From positions 17,478 to 81,477 of the forward strand of contig JALFZJ010000020.1 of the NCBI GenBank assembly GCA_022783665.1: DNA of 64,000 bases, read 5' to 3'. The stretch comes from Arcanobacterium sp. GTDB taxonomy: Bacteria > Actinomycetota > Actinomycetes > Actinomycetales > Actinomycetaceae. A program made the translations under genes and the position numbers. Numbering within the stretch: position 1 is the first letter of the stretch; every line of letters starts with the position of its first letter. The notes below the pieces were generated by a model. The model saw only the letters and a list, made by a program, of their open reading frames with translations, was not told where the DNA came from and made no database searches. Below, one piece after another: positions 47,616 to 58,600 of the stretch.

Positions 47616-48740
47616 ATGACGCATTCACACAGGCTATCTGTTGTATTGGCTGGCGGTGGCACTGCAGGCCACGTCAATCCTCTTATTGCCACGGCTTTGG
47701 CCTTGCGTGAGCAGGTTCCAGGCGCCGATATTACTGCGGTAGGTACCACTAGTGGGCTGGAAACCGCCCTTGTGCCGGCCGCTGGATTTGCGCTCGATAT
47801 GATTCCACGCGTGCCATTGCCACGGCACCTGAACAAAGATCTTGTGATGCTGCCAAAGAGTTTTCTATCAGCAGTGCGCGCAGCCCAAGATGTTCTGCGA
47901 TCCCGTGACGCCGATGTACTCGTGGGCTTTGGAGGTTACGTTTCGACGCCGATGTACTACGCCGCTCATAAACTCGGTATCCCGTTCATCGTCCATGAAG
48001 GAAATGCCCGCCCGGGCCTTGCCAATAAGATCGGTGCCCGATGGGCGAACGTCGTTGCTCTCACCTTTGCTTCCACGAAACTCCATGCTCATAAGGGCGA
48101 AACGCTTTCGATCGGTCTGCCTTTGAAATCCTCGGTGACGGCTCTTGCGCAGCGTGATGTGCGTGAGCGTTTACGTACTGAAGCTATCGCCGAGTGGGGA
48201 TTTGATCCGCAGAAGAAGACGCTTCTTGTGACGGGCGGCTCATCAGGAGCTTTGCATATTAATGAAGTAGTCAGTGCGTCCAGCGAGTTGCTTGTGCGTG
48301 CCGGTATCCAGGTGCTGCATATTACCGGCAAAGGAAAAGATGAACCTGTGCGTGATATCGCTCGTAGCTATCCGGAAGGCAGCTACGTCGTGCTCGACTA
48401 TCTCAACGATATGTCGAAGGCGTATGCGGTGGCAGATGCAATTATCACGCGCGCGGGTGCGGGTATGGTGGCTGAAGTCTCGGCGCTTGGCATTCCGGCA
48501 GTGTTTGTACCGTTGCCGATCGGTAACGGTGAACAAGCCCTCAATGCTCAAGATGTTGTGCGTGGCGGTGGGGCATTGATGGTGCGCAACGAAGAGTTTT
48601 CTGAGTCGTGGGTGAATGAACACGTTGTGCCTCTCATGGATGACGCCGTTTTGACTCGCATGCGCAGCCGCGCCCAGGCCGTATCTTCGATCGATGCAGC
48701 ACACAATCTGGCATCTATTATCACGGAGGTGGCGCGGTGA
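47616..48740 (+). CDS. murG: UDP-GlcNAc transferase MurG
   Basis: MurG adds GlcNAc to lipid I, giving lipid II, at the inner face of the membrane. Motifs are LAGGGTAGHVNPLIA, GFGGYVSTPMYYAA, VHEGNARPGLAN, VTGGSSGALHIN and the UDP-binding ITRAGAGMVAE and GNGEQALNA. ATG 47616 (374 aa) is taken as the start; 15 upstream in-frame codons are mostly Glu and belong to the repeat region. Its TGA overlaps the murC GTG. Confidence 0.96.
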   Translation: MTHSHRLSVVLAGGGTAGHVNPLIATALALREQVPGADITAVGTTSGLETALVPAAGFALDMIPRVPLPRHLNKDLVMLPKSFLSAVRAAQDVLRSRDADVLVGFGGYVSTPMYYAAHKLGIPFIVHEGNARPGLANKIGARWANVVALTFASTKLHAHKGETLSIGLPLKSSVTALAQRDVRERLRTEAIAEWGFDPQKKTLLVTGGSSGALHINEVVSASSELLVRAGIQVLHITGKGKDEPVRDIARSYPEGSYVVLDYLNDMSKAYAVADAIITRAGAGMVAEVSALGIPAVFVPLPIGNGEQALNAQDVVRGGGALMVRNEEFSESWVNEHVVPLMDDAVLTRMRSRAQAVSSIDAAHNLASIITEVAR

Positions 48741-50134
48741 AGTTTCATCTTATCGGTGTTGGCGGGGCAGGGATGTCGGTTGTGGCGGAGCTGCTCCTCG
48801 CGGAAGGCCATAGCGTTTCAGGTTCCGATAGGGAGGCCTCAGCGGTAACAGCTCATCTAGTGCAAGCAGGAGCGCACGTCACAATCGGGCACACGGCAGA
48901 CGCTGTGCCGGCGGACGCGACTATCGTGGCGTCGTCTGCAATTAAGGCTGATAATCCTGAGCTTGCGATTGCGCGCGAGCGTAGCCAAAATATCATCCAC
49001 CGCTCACAGGCTTTGCGTTTCGCGGCGGGGGAGAAGGATTTTGTGGCGGTTGCTGGCTCTCATGGAAAGACGACGACCTCCGCAATGATCGCCACGGCTT
49101 TAGATACCCTCGGGAGGGAACCATCATGGGCGATTGGCGGTTCGCTTCAAGACGGGCGTAGCGGTGGCCATCTCGGCGCAGGCAGTGTGCTCGTAGCCGA
49201 GGCTGACGAGTCCGATGCGTCATTCTTGAATTACGCACCACGTATTGCTGTTGTGACGAATATCGAGGCTGACCATCTCGATCACTATGGCTCAGAGGAA
49301 GCCTTTTTTGATGCTTTTGCTCAGTTCGCCCGCAGAGTCGTTCCTGGCGGCATGTTGATCGTATGCGCTGATGATGACAAAGCGCTCAAGCTCGCCCAGC
49401 AGGCTCACGGTGAGGGAATACGAGTGGGAACATTTGGCCGCAGTGATGGGCGTGAGCTGCTCACGGGAGGCGGTGAATACGTCGTCATTCATGATGTGCC
49501 AGCTCGCCCGGGGTTCTTGAGTTCGGCAGATATCGAATATCGCGGCGGCACGTATTCGCTGGATCTCCTTATGCCTGGGCGCCACATTCTCCTAGATGCT
49601 GCAGGTGCGTGGCTTGTGGGCGTTGAGCTTGGTGAAGATCCTGCTGCGATGAGTGTGGCTTTGCGTTCCTTCAAAGGTGCGGCGCGGCGATTCGATCTGC
49701 GTGGCGACGTGAACGGTGTGCGTGTGGTAGACGACTACGCCCACCATCCCACAGAAGTCAGTGCTACGCTCACAACGGCACGTGAGGTGACGTCGGGCAA
49801 AGTGCGCGTGATCTTCCAACCGCACTTGTATTCGCGTACACAGAATTTTGCGCGTGAGTTCGCCCACGCTCTCAGCCTAGCAGACGACGTGATCGTCACG
49901 AGCGTATATGCCGCGCGTGAGGTACCTGAAGACGGCGTGGAGGGGGATGCGATTACTGCGGAGCTTTCTTCGGCGCTCTACGTACCAGATATGCATGAGG
50001 GTGCCCGAATTCTCGCAGAGCGCAGTGATCCTGGGGATATCATCATCACCATGGGTGCTGGAAGCGTTACTCAGTTGGGTGGAGAAATTGTGGATGGGCT
50101 TATCAATCGGTTTGGTGCGAGGCATGATGCGTGA
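48737..50134 (+). CDS. murC: UDP-MurNAc-L-alanine ligase MurC
   Basis: MurC adds the first amino acid of the stem peptide. Motifs are FHLIGVGGAGMS, VAGSHGKTTTSAMI, EADESDASFL, NIEADHLDHYG and YAHHPTEVSATL. Length 465 aa. GTG overlaps the murG stop, with GGAGGT six bases upstream. Confidence 0.96.
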   Translation: MKFHLIGVGGAGMSVVAELLLAEGHSVSGSDREASAVTAHLVQAGAHVTIGHTADAVPADATIVASSAIKADNPELAIARERSQNIIHRSQALRFAAGEKDFVAVAGSHGKTTTSAMIATALDTLGREPSWAIGGSLQDGRSGGHLGAGSVLVAEADESDASFLNYAPRIAVVTNIEADHLDHYGSEEAFFDAFAQFARRVVPGGMLIVCADDDKALKLAQQAHGEGIRVGTFGRSDGRELLTGGGEYVVIHDVPARPGFLSSADIEYRGGTYSLDLLMPGRHILLDAAGAWLVGVELGEDPAAMSVALRSFKGAARRFDLRGDVNGVRVVDDYAHHPTEVSATLTTAREVTSGKVRVIFQPHLYSRTQNFAREFAHALSLADDVIVTSVYAAREVPEDGVEGDAITAELSSALYVPDMHEGARILAERSDPGDIIITMGAGSVTQLGGEIVDGLINRFGARHDA

Positions 50135-50290
50135 GCGTTGCATTGTGAGATGCTGGTAATGAGCTTAGTGTTACCCTTGGCAGTAGTCAGCGGCGCGGGA
50201 TCGTATCTGTAGGATTGTGGGCTGTGCGGGCGCGGCACATACGGTGTGCACGGCACGGGCATAAGAGCAAGTTATGAGGGTGGTGAGGTG

Positions 50291-51034
50291 ATGAGTGGAT
50301 CGGTTGCGTCGCTCAATGCGATGCGTTCCGAGCAGCGCAGGCGCAGACGCCGTACGAGACTTATTCGCGCCGTCATTGCCAGTGTGTCGCTTGCTCTTGT
50401 AGCGACCCTGGCATGGGTTGTGCTCTTTTCGCCTCTGTTTCGATACGATGCCACAGAGTTTAGCGTATCGGGACTTTCCAAAGATGCCGCTATCGGTGAG
50501 CAGCAGGTGAAGGATGCTCTTGAACCCTTCGATGGGAAGCAAATGTTTACCACGCGCTCATCGGCTATCGCTCGCGCTGTAGAGAGTATTCCTGAGGTAG
50601 AATCTGCCAGCGTTGATCGGGTGCTTTTCCATGGGCTTGAGGTAAGCATTACGGAAAAGGAACCCATTGCTGCATACTCTGCTGATGGGCGCACCGGCGC
50701 TCTTGCTGGCGATGGTACCTTCATCAAAGTGAGCCAAGCTCGTAAGGGCACTCTACCTGTGATTCGTATTTCGCAGGAGGCGCCAGGGCATGCGCGCGTG
50801 ATGCGGGCAGTGGCTACCATCCTCAGCTCGATACCTGACGATGTGAGAGAGCGCATCAACATCATCGATGTTGGCGCAGGGTTACAGGTCACGTTCACTA
50901 CCGGTGATCACCGCTCGATCATTTGGGGAGTCAATGAGGATAATGCTAATAAATCGAAACTCCTAGCGGTGCTGTGGGGTACGGAGAGTTCCATGATCGA
51001 TGTGTCGCTTCCTGAAGCTCCGGTAACGCAGTGA
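50291..51034 (+). CDS. ftsQ: Cell division protein FtsQ
   Basis: FtsQ is the bitopic divisome scaffold. A 25-residue Arg-rich cytoplasmic tail (RRRRRRTRLIRAV) precedes one membrane segment (about 26-50), a POTRA domain beginning FSVSGLSKDAAIGEQQV, and an FtsQ beta-domain (VEVSITEKEPIAAYS-like). Length 247 aa. ATG 50291 follows GAGGTG; 15 earlier in-frame codons are unlikely. Confidence 0.92.
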   Translation: MSGSVASLNAMRSEQRRRRRRTRLIRAVIASVSLALVATLAWVVLFSPLFRYDATEFSVSGLSKDAAIGEQQVKDALEPFDGKQMFTTRSSAIARAVESIPEVESASVDRVLFHGLEVSITEKEPIAAYSADGRTGALAGDGTFIKVSQARKGTLPVIRISQEAPGHARVMRAVATILSSIPDDVRERINIIDVGAGLQVTFTTGDHRSIIWGVNEDNANKSKLLAVLWGTESSMIDVSLPEAPVTQ

Positions 51035-51142
51035 TCCGTGTGGCCATAGCGCCAGAACTGAGTGAAAAAGCAACACGCCCACACAGACTCTTGAAATGCA
51101 GTCCATATTTCTTTACCGTTTCCGCGAGGTAGTCGGCCAATA

Positions 51143-51163
51143 ACCTCAAGTATTACTTGAGGT
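51143..51163 (+). promoter_or_regulatory. Perfect dyad just upstream of ftsZ
   Basis: ACCTCAAGTA and TACTTGAGGT are inverted around one T. The dyad ends five bases before AAGGA (51169-51173) of ftsZ. It may be an operator or an RNA hairpin that affects ftsZ translation. Confidence 0.6.
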
Positions 51164-51178
51164 ATCGGAAGGAATAGC

Positions 51179-52459
51179 ATGTTCTCGGTAAACAACACCG
51201 CAAATATCAAGGTTGTGGGCGTCGGCGGTGGCGGCGTTAATGCTGTGGATCGTATGATCCAAGAAGGCTTGACGGGCGTCGATTTCATTGCCGTCAATAC
51301 CGATTCGCAGTCGCTATCGAAGTCTGAAGCAGAAACGAAGCTCGATATTGGCCGTGATGTCTCTCAAGGTCTTGGTGCCGGTGCAGATCCTGCAGTTGGC
51401 CGTCGCGCAGCAGAAGAGAATCTCGAAGTCGTTGAGGACGCGCTGCGTGACGCCGATATGGTGTTCGTAACAGCCGGTGAAGGCGGTGGCACGGGAACGG
51501 GAGCCGCGCCAATCATTGCGAAGACGGCACGGGAGACGGGCGCCCTAACTGTAGGTGTGGTGACGCGTCCATTTAGCTTCGAAGGCCTGCAGCGCACGCG
51601 TAATGCAAATGATGGAATTACCGAGCTCCGTAAAGCTGTAGATACGCTTATCGTCATCCCTAACGATCGCCTCTTGGAAATCTCTCAAGAAAACATCTCC
51701 ATTATTGAGGCATTCCGCAAGGCTGATGAAGTGCTCAATAACGGCGTCAAAGGCATTTCAGATCTGATCACGAAGCCGGGCTTGATCAACCTCGACTTCG
51801 CCGACGTAAAAGCGATTATGAAGGATGCCGGCACTGCTCTCATGGGTATTGGTGAGGCGACCGGTGAGGATCGTTCCGTGCGTGCTACCGAGCTTGCTAT
51901 TTCCTCGCCTTTACTCGAAGCAACGATTGAAGGTGCTCACGGTGTGCTGCTCGCGTTCACTGCTTCCACGGATCTCTCCCTCAAGGAATACTCTGAGGCT
52001 TCACAGCTTGTGAAGGAAGCAGTTGATGAAAACGCCAATATTATCGTTGGCTTGATGGTGGATGAATCTCTTGGTGACGCGGTGCGCGTGACTGTAATCG
52101 CAGCAGGCTTTGATGAATCCGACGATTACCTCATTCAAAACGCTGTAGGGCAAAATCAGGCGCGTTCTGCAGCTAAGCCTGATGCCCCAGTGAATCAGGG
52201 CGTGCCAGTTCCTCCTGCGGCTGTTGAGGAGCCCGCAGCGATTCCCCAGAATCCAAACTTTTCGCGCGCCGGCTCACACGCTCAGCGTCCACGGATTATC
52301 GACAATAACTTAGCTACTCCGATAGCGCCCCAGGCGAGTGGTGCGGCGGAGCAGGCGGCTGATGCATCGGGTCTTGATGTGCCACCGGTGCTGGAGGATG
52401 ACTCTGCGCGCAAACGCCCTGATCTCGATATCCCTCCATTCCTTTTCGGCGACGAGTAG
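51179..52459 (+). CDS. ftsZ: Cell division protein FtsZ
   Basis: FtsZ is the tubulin-like GTPase that forms the Z-ring. [12 protein letters not shown] (17-28) and the tubulin signature [10 protein letters not shown] (about 103-112) bind GTP; T7-loop residues [11 protein letters not shown] complete the active site. A flexible Ala/Pro-rich linker (about 320-405) leads to the conserved C-terminal peptide DLDIPPFLF, which binds SepF. Length 426 aa. Confidence 0.98.
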   Translation: MFSVNNTANIKVVGVGGGGVNAVDRMIQEGLTGVDFIAVNTDSQSLSKSEAETKLDIGRDVSQGLGAGADPAVGRRAAEENLEVVEDALRDADMVFVTAGEGGGTGTGAAPIIAKTARETGALTVGVVTRPFSFEGLQRTRNANDGITELRKAVDTLIVIPNDRLLEISQENISIIEAFRKADEVLNNGVKGISDLITKPGLINLDFADVKAIMKDAGTALMGIGEATGEDRSVRATELAISSPLLEATIEGAHGVLLAFTASTDLSLKEYSEASQLVKEAVDENANIIVGLMVDESLGDAVRVTVIAAGFDESDDYLIQNAVGQNQARSAAKPDAPVNQGVPVPPAAVEEPAAIPQNPNFSRAGSHAQRPRIIDNNLATPIAPQASGAAEQAADASGLDVPPVLEDDSARKRPDLDIPPFLFGDE

Positions 52460-52552
52460 GCGCCGATTACGCGGGCAACACACCAGAGCAAATCATCGCG
52501 ATAACCGATTTAGCGAATAACTTTGAAGCAGCACAGCGAGAAGGAGTAACTC

Positions 52553-52978
52553 ATGGGATTTTTGGATCGTTTGTCGTCAAAAGCCGTCAACTATGATGAC
52601 GATTACGATTTTGAAGAGCCAGTAGACGAAACCTATACCAACGACTATAACTCCGACTACGACGAACCAGAATCAGATGTAGCTTCGATTCATTCGGTTC
52701 CTGGCGCGGACGTTGAACGAATCGTGACGTCGTGGGTATCCTCTTTTTCTGATGTGCGTGACTTCGCTGATGAGTTCCGTGAAGGCCTGCCAGTGATTCT
52801 TAACCTCTCGCAGGCCTCCGATAATGAACGAGCACGGATCGTCGATTTTGCCGTGGGGCTCTGCTTCGGCCTTGATGGTTTGTTCTCTAGGATTTCAGAC
52901 GACGTATTCCTTCTCACGCCGCACCGCGTGAAGGTTGACGCCCAGGGTGGGGAAGCGGCGGCGTCATATCTACGCTAA
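52553..52978 (+). CDS. sepF: Cell division protein SepF
   Basis: SepF anchors FtsZ to the membrane in organisms lacking FtsA. The 141-aa protein has an N-terminal amphipathic helix (MGFLDRLSSKAV), an acidic Asp/Tyr-rich linker (about 14-45) and the SepF domain (about 52-135, with LPVILNLSQ, RIVDFAVGLCFGLDG and VFLLTP). GAAGGAG precedes the ATG. The yfiH and yggS genes usual between ftsZ and sepF are missing. Confidence 0.95.
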   Translation: MGFLDRLSSKAVNYDDDYDFEEPVDETYTNDYNSDYDEPESDVASIHSVPGADVERIVTSWVSSFSDVRDFADEFREGLPVILNLSQASDNERARIVDFAVGLCFGLDGLFSRISDDVFLLTPHRVKVDAQGGEAAASYLR

Positions 52979-52987
52979 GGTATCTGT

Positions 52988-53275
52988 GTGACGACGATCG
53001 GCATCATTCTCTACTGGCTGTGTGAGCTCTATCTGCTTGTGCTGTTCACACGCGTGATCCTCGATTTGGTGATGATCTTCAATCCGAGTTTCACTCCGCG
53101 TGGCGTGCTCCTTGTGATTGCGAATTTTGTATACCGCTTGACGGATCCACCTCTTCGCATGCTTCGCTTCATTCCGCCTCTGCGGCTTGGAGCGGTTGCG
53201 CTCGATATTGGATTCCTCGTGCTGTATTTCGGTGTAAAGGTGATCCAAATGATTATTCGGAGCTTCATCATCTAG
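52988..53275 (+). CDS. YggT family membrane protein
   Basis: A 95-aa protein with two membrane segments (about 3-28 and 68-92) and the family pattern NPSFTPRGVLLVIANFVYRLTDPPLRM (here about 36-62). YggT proteins are of poorly known function; next to sepF and divIVA they are thought to assist division or osmotic responses. It starts at GTG nine bases after sepF. Confidence 0.92.
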   Translation: MTTIGIILYWLCELYLLVLFTRVILDLVMIFNPSFTPRGVLLVIANFVYRLTDPPLRMLRFIPPLRLGAVALDIGFLVLYFGVKVIQMIIRSFII

Positions 53276-53477
53276 AGTGGCGTACGGCGTCAGCTCTCGG
53301 TAGAGTGCCCCAAACCGTGTGAAAGTTGTTAATGTTTGTGGCTATTTTGAAGAAAAGTAGATAGCACTAGTCGAAGTGTGGTAGAAAAATAGCTGTAATA
53401 CGTGTGAAGGGCTGGGTTAGCTCAGCCATACGTACCCAATGCGTTTTAGCACGCTCTACGATACAGAGGTATAACTC

Positions 53478-54077
53478 ATGGCTTTGCTGACCGAATATGA
53501 CGTCGTCAATATGCAGTTCAAAGAACCAGACTCCGTAGACACTGGTTACAACCAAGACGAAGTAGATGACTTCCTTGACGCTGTTGCCGAGACGATTGCT
53601 CAACTCACTGCTGATAAGGCGGATCTGGAGGCCAAGCTGAAGGCGAGCGAGACGCGAGTCGTCGAGCTTGAGAACGAAATCAACAACAAGGCGCCAGAGG
53701 TTGCTAATACCCCAGCCGATCAGGCCGGCAATACATCCGCTCTTGCAGGGAGTGCTCCGGCAGCCGCTACCACGGCCGAGGCGGCTTCTGCAACCGAGAT
53801 GCTTGCACTGGCTCAGCGTCTGCACGATGAGCATATCGCCAACGGCAAAGCTGAAGGTGAACGTCTCGTGGCTGAGGCCGAAGCTGAGAAGGTGCGTATC
53901 GTCAATGAGGCAGAGGATATTCATAACCGCACACTCACGAAGCTTGAAGAAGAACGCTCTGTGCTTGAGCGCAAGATTTCAGAGCTCCGCGAATTCGAAC
54001 GCGATTATCGCACGCGCTTGAAGAGCTACTTGGAGCAGCTGCTTAACAATGTACAAAACTCCGATAACCAGATTTAA
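53478..54077 (+). CDS. divIVA: DivIVA / Wag31 polar growth protein
   Basis: DivIVA marks negatively curved membrane and directs polar growth and wall synthesis. The N-terminal lipid-binding domain (about 1-60) is followed by a coiled coil, an Ala/Thr/Pro linker (about 75-105) and a second coiled coil (about 108-190). The N-terminus MALLTEYDVVNMQFKE is an odd variant of the usual MPLTPADVHNVAF type. GAGGT lies ten bases upstream. The 202-bp gap before it is AT-richer and probably carries its own promoter. Confidence 0.93.
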   Translation: MALLTEYDVVNMQFKEPDSVDTGYNQDEVDDFLDAVAETIAQLTADKADLEAKLKASETRVVELENEINNKAPEVANTPADQAGNTSALAGSAPAAATTAEAASATEMLALAQRLHDEHIANGKAEGERLVAEAEAEKVRIVNEAEDIHNRTLTKLEEERSVLERKISELREFERDYRTRLKSYLEQLLNNVQNSDNQI

Positions 54078-54082
54078 TTAGC

Positions 54083-54177
54083 TTGCGGTATGCAAAGAGC
54101 CGCATCAGCGAAAATGCTTATACCGCAATGATGGTGGCGAGGTGTGTATGCCTCGCCACCATCATTCTTGTTATTCT
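54083..54177 (+). terminator. Terminator after divIVA
   Basis: A 16-bp perfect stem (54127-54142 with 54151-54166, 8-nt loop, AATGATGGTGGCGAGG arm) is followed by CTTGTTATTCTT. An alternative 9-bp stem (TTGCGGTAT 54083-54091 with ATACCGCAA 54120-54128) overlaps its first arm by two bases. It ends the dcw transcript; the lspA -10 follows directly. Confidence 0.85.
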
Positions 54178-54183
54178 TAGGGT

Positions 54184-54678
54184 GTGCACACAAAAACTGG
54201 CATTCGCATCACCGCATTATTGCTCGCAGTCGTTTTGATTGCTGCCGATCAGGTCACCAAAGCGTGGGCGATTAGTGCTCTTGACGGCGAACCTCCGCGT
54301 AGATTAATCGGTGATTTTTTACAGTTGCAGCTCATCTACAACCCGGGCGCCGCATTTTCTTTAGGAGAATCTGCCACCTGGATCGTCACGATTATCGCGG
54401 CAATGCTGTGTGTGGCATTGTTTGTGCTGATAATGCGCGCATCGAGTGCGTCGCGGGCGCTGATATTCGCAACTGTTTTTGCTGGTGGAATCGGCAATCT
54501 GATCGATCGGCTTACGCGCGCTCCGGGTTTTGGCACCGGCCACGTGATTGATTTCATCAACTACAACGGTTGGTTTATCGGCAATGTTGCTGACGTTGTG
54601 CTCGTCATAGGGATTGCTGCGCTCATCATTAGCGAGTTGAGACAATCGCGCACACAAACAGCTGAGGCGGGGCAATAG
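54184..54678 (+). CDS. lspA: Lipoprotein signal peptidase LspA
   Basis: LspA removes signal peptides from diacylated prolipoproteins. The 164-aa protein has four membrane segments and the catalytic aspartates in [12 protein letters not shown] and [11 protein letters not shown], plus ADQVTKAW and [13 protein letters not shown] 54184 lies exactly six bases after TATTCT (54172-54177), so it is probably leaderless. The RluA-type gene begins one base after its stop. Confidence 0.95.
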   Translation: MHTKTGIRITALLLAVVLIAADQVTKAWAISALDGEPPRRLIGDFLQLQLIYNPGAAFSLGESATWIVTIIAAMLCVALFVLIMRASSASRALIFATVFAGGIGNLIDRLTRAPGFGTGHVIDFINYNGWFIGNVADVVLVIGIAALIISELRQSRTQTAEAGQ

Positions 54679-54679
54679 T

Positions 54680-55624
54680 ATGGCGGCGCAGTTGTATCCG
54701 CTCGTTCCTGACTTTTACGGCGAACGGCTCGATGTTGTACTCACGCGAATCACAGGGCTCACGCGATCAAAAGCAGCGGCGCTCATCGAGAATGGGAGCG
54801 TACGCCTTGATGGAACGGCAGTGACGAAACCATCTACAAAACTCAACGCGCAGCACGTTATCGAGGTGGAGATACCGAAGCCGCCACCCGCTGAGCCGCA
54901 GGCGACCCCCGTTGATGGGCTCACGATCCTCTTCGAAGACGACGACATCATCGTAGTAGATAAACCAGCAGGAGTAGCTGCTCACCCTTCGCTGAATTTC
55001 GAAGGGCCAGATGTACTTGGTGCCTTGATTGCTCGGGGAGTGCGCCTGACCACTTCAGGGCCTGCTGAACGCAAGGGAATTGTGCACCGCCTCGATGTGG
55101 GCACGACCGGCTGCATGGCCGTAGCAAAGTCGGAACTCGCCTACACGCGATTGAAGAATGCATTTCGCGAGCGTAGCGTAACAAAGATTTATCACGCTGT
55201 TGTACAAGGCCACCCGGATCCGAGCTCGGGCACGATCGAGGCTCCTATCGGGCGCGATAACCGCCACCAATGGAAAATGGGGATACGAGATGACGGTCGC
55301 TTCGCCGTCACCCATTACGATACGATTGAGGCTATGGCGCGGGCGAGCCTCGTGAACGTACATCTTGAGACTGGCCGCACCCACCAAATTCGGGTGCATA
55401 TGGCCGCTATTCATCATCCGTGTGTGGGCGATGAGATGTATGGCGCAGATCCTTCACTGAGCAAGGCACTACACCTTGATCGCCAATGGTTACACGCGGT
55501 TACTCTTGGCTTTGCCCATCCTCGCAGCGGAGAATACGTGGAGTTCCACTCCAACTATCCCAGCGATTTACAACACGCACTAGACGCTTTGCGCGACCCG
55601 TTTTTCGCACAAACTATACGCTAG
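54680..55624 (+). CDS. RluA-family pseudouridine synthase (RluD-like)
   Basis: An S4 RNA-binding domain (about 16-65) precedes the pseudouridine synthase domain with catalytic aspartate in [14 protein letters not shown] (HRLD). [15 protein letters not shown] ([11 protein letters not shown]) and HLDRQWLHA are further motifs. Length 314 aa, close to RluD. Target is probably 23S rRNA helix 69. The lspA-rluD pair is common in bacteria. Confidence 0.93.
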   Translation: MAAQLYPLVPDFYGERLDVVLTRITGLTRSKAAALIENGSVRLDGTAVTKPSTKLNAQHVIEVEIPKPPPAEPQATPVDGLTILFEDDDIIVVDKPAGVAAHPSLNFEGPDVLGALIARGVRLTTSGPAERKGIVHRLDVGTTGCMAVAKSELAYTRLKNAFRERSVTKIYHAVVQGHPDPSSGTIEAPIGRDNRHQWKMGIRDDGRFAVTHYDTIEAMARASLVNVHLETGRTHQIRVHMAAIHHPCVGDEMYGADPSLSKALHLDRQWLHAVTLGFAHPRSGEYVEFHSNYPSDLQHALDALRDPFFAQTIR

Positions 55625-55692
55625 GTAGGGGTGTGACGAGGCGCAGTTTTAAGCTCGTGAACTCGGGTAACTAACTCGCTAGACTGGAGTAC

Positions 55693-58600
55693 ATGGCTCG
55701 CTCACAGAATTTCGCCCATCTTCATGTACACACCGATTATTCGCTTCTCGATGGCGCGGCGAAGGTGAAGAAGCTCGTCGATGAAGTGGCGCGTCTGGGC
55801 CAGCCTGCTGTGGCGATTACCGACCATGGCTATCTATTTGGAGCATACGATTTTTGGCGCACGGCCAAAGCGGCGGGCGTTAAACCGATCGTTGGCGTTG
55901 AGGCATATATGACGCCGGGTACCTCACGCAAGGACGACAAACGCGTCACCTGGGGCACCAAAGATCAAGCGAGGGACGACGTCTCAGCGCGTGGCGCCTA
56001 CACTCATATGACGCTCCTTTCTGAAAACAACACCGGCATGCATAACCTGTTTCGGATGGGCTCATTAGCGTCACTCGAAGGGCAGATGGGCAAATGGCCA
56101 CGCATGGATCGCGATCTGCTCGAGACGTACCATGAGGGCTTGATTGGCACTGCAGGATGCCCCTCGGGAGAGATACAAACGCGCCTTCGGCTTGGGCAGG
56201 TAGATGAGGCGTATCGCGCTGCGGGAGAGCTCCAGGATATTTTTGGCAAAGAGAATTTCTATGTGGAGCTGATGGATCACGGGATCGAAATCGAGCGCCG
56301 CGTACAAAAAGAACTTATCGCTTTGGCGAAGAAGATTGGTGCGCCACTGCTCGCCACAAATGACTCGCATTATGTGCGCAAAGAAGACGCCGAAATCCAA
56401 GATGCGATGCTGTGCATCAACTCCGGTTCGCGGCTAACGGATCCCGATCGCTTCAAGTTTGACGGCAGCGGGTATTATCTGCGTTCGAGCGACGAAATGG
56501 CCGAGCTTTTCGCGGATTATCCGGAAGCGTGCGCCAATACCCTGCTCATTGCTGAGCGTTGCGATGTGAGCTTCCAAACCACAAAAGACGGCGCGAACTA
56601 TATGCCGGCATTCCCTGTGCCACCTGGCGAGGACGAAACATCGTGGTTTGTACGCGAAGTTGAAAAAGGGCTCCATGTTCGCTTCGGCGAGACGATCCCT
56701 CAAGACGTCCGTGAGCGGGCCGACTATGAGGTTGGCGTGATCACCCAGATGGGCTTTCCTGGATACTTCCTCGTTGTGGCCGACTATATCCAATGGGCGC
56801 GAGATCACGGTATTCGCGTAGGGCCTGGCCGAGGCTCTGGTGCTGGCTCGATGGTGGCGTATGCTCTGGGGATCACTCAGCTTGATCCGATTAAACACGA
56901 TTTGCTCTTCGAGAGGTTTTTGAACCCTGAGCGCATCTCCATGCCAGATATCGACGTTGATTTTGACGATCGGCGCCGAGGTGAAGTGATTGCGTACGTT
57001 GAAGAAAAGTACGGTAAGGATAAGGTGTCGCAAGTCGTCACCTTTGGCACGATCAAGGCTAAACAGGCTCTGAAAGACTCAGCGCGAGTGATGGGCTATC
57101 CTTTCGAGATGGGCGATCGCCTCACCAAAGCGATGCCACCGGCAATCATGGGCAAAGATATTCCGGTGAACGATATGTTCAACAAGGATCATGAGCGCTA
57201 CGCCGAGGCGGCAGAGTTTCGTGCCACTGTGGAGGCTGATCCAGACGCACAAAAGGTGTTCGGTTTAGCCCGGGGGATAGAAGGATTGGTGCGGCAAACC
57301 GGCATCCATGCGTGTGCCGTGATTATGTCGTCCGTACCGCTGACGGACGTCATTCCAGTCATGAAAAACGTTAAGTACGACGCGGTGCTCACCCAGTTCG
57401 AATATCCCCAGTGCGAAGAGCTGGGCTTGATCAAAATGGACTTCCTGGGCCTATCGAACCTGACGACGATCAACGATACGCTCACAAATATCGCGGCGAA
57501 CGGGAAAGACGTACCCGATATTGACAATATCCCTCTCGACGACCCTACGACTTTCGAGCTCCTGGCACGCGCCGATACGCTGGGGATTTTCCAGCTTGAT
57601 GGTGGTGGAATGCGCACGCTTCTCAAGCAAATGAAGATGGACTCGTTTGCCGATATTTCCGCAGTGTCGGCTCTTTACCGGCCAGGGCCGATGGGGGCCA
57701 ACTCCCATACGAACTATGCTCTACGCAAGAACGGCTTGCAAGAGATCGTGCCGATCCATCCTGAGCTTGCCGAATCGATCAAAGATATCCTCGATCCTAC
57801 CTACGGCCTGATCGTGTATCAGGAGCAGGTGATGCGTATCGCCCAGAAGGTTGCGGGATTCTCGCTCGGGCAGGCAGATATCTTGCGTAAAGCGATGGGC
57901 AAAAAGAAAAAAGAGGTACTCGATCAGCAGTTCGAGGGCTTTGCTCAGGGAATGCGTGATAACGGATACTCCGACGATGCGATTAATACGCTCTGGGAAA
58001 TCTTGGTTCCGTTTTCATCCTACGCTTTTAATAAGTCTCACTCTGAAGCCTACGCGCTCGTTTCCTACCAGACGGCCTACCTGAAAGCCCATTATCCTAC
58101 AGAGTTCATGGCTGCTCTGTTGACGTCGAATACGGGCAAGACGGAAAAGATCGCCTCCTATCTTGCTGATTGCCGGCGAATGCAAATACATGTACGCGTA
58201 CCGGATGTGAATGAATCAGACGGCGTGTACCGCGCAGTCGGTGATGAGATCCGCGTGGGGCTCAGCTCAGTGAAAAACGTGGGCCAAAACGTGGTAGATG
58301 GAATCATAGCTGCCCGAAATGAGAAGGGCAGATTCACATCTTTCCAAGATTTCTTGGATAAGGTTTCGCTCCAGGTCTGTAATAAGCGTTCGCTTGAATG
58401 CCTGATTAAGGCCGGTTCATTCGATTCTATGGGCTATTCGCGCCGTGCACTACTTACGATTATGGAAGCCGCAGTGGACGCGGTAGTGCCCGTGAAGCGC
58501 AACGAGGCACGCGGGCAGTTCGATCTTTTCGCAGATTTGGGTGCGGTGGAATCTCAGGGAGTAGAGATTGAAGTGCCTGATATTCCTGAATGGGATAAGC

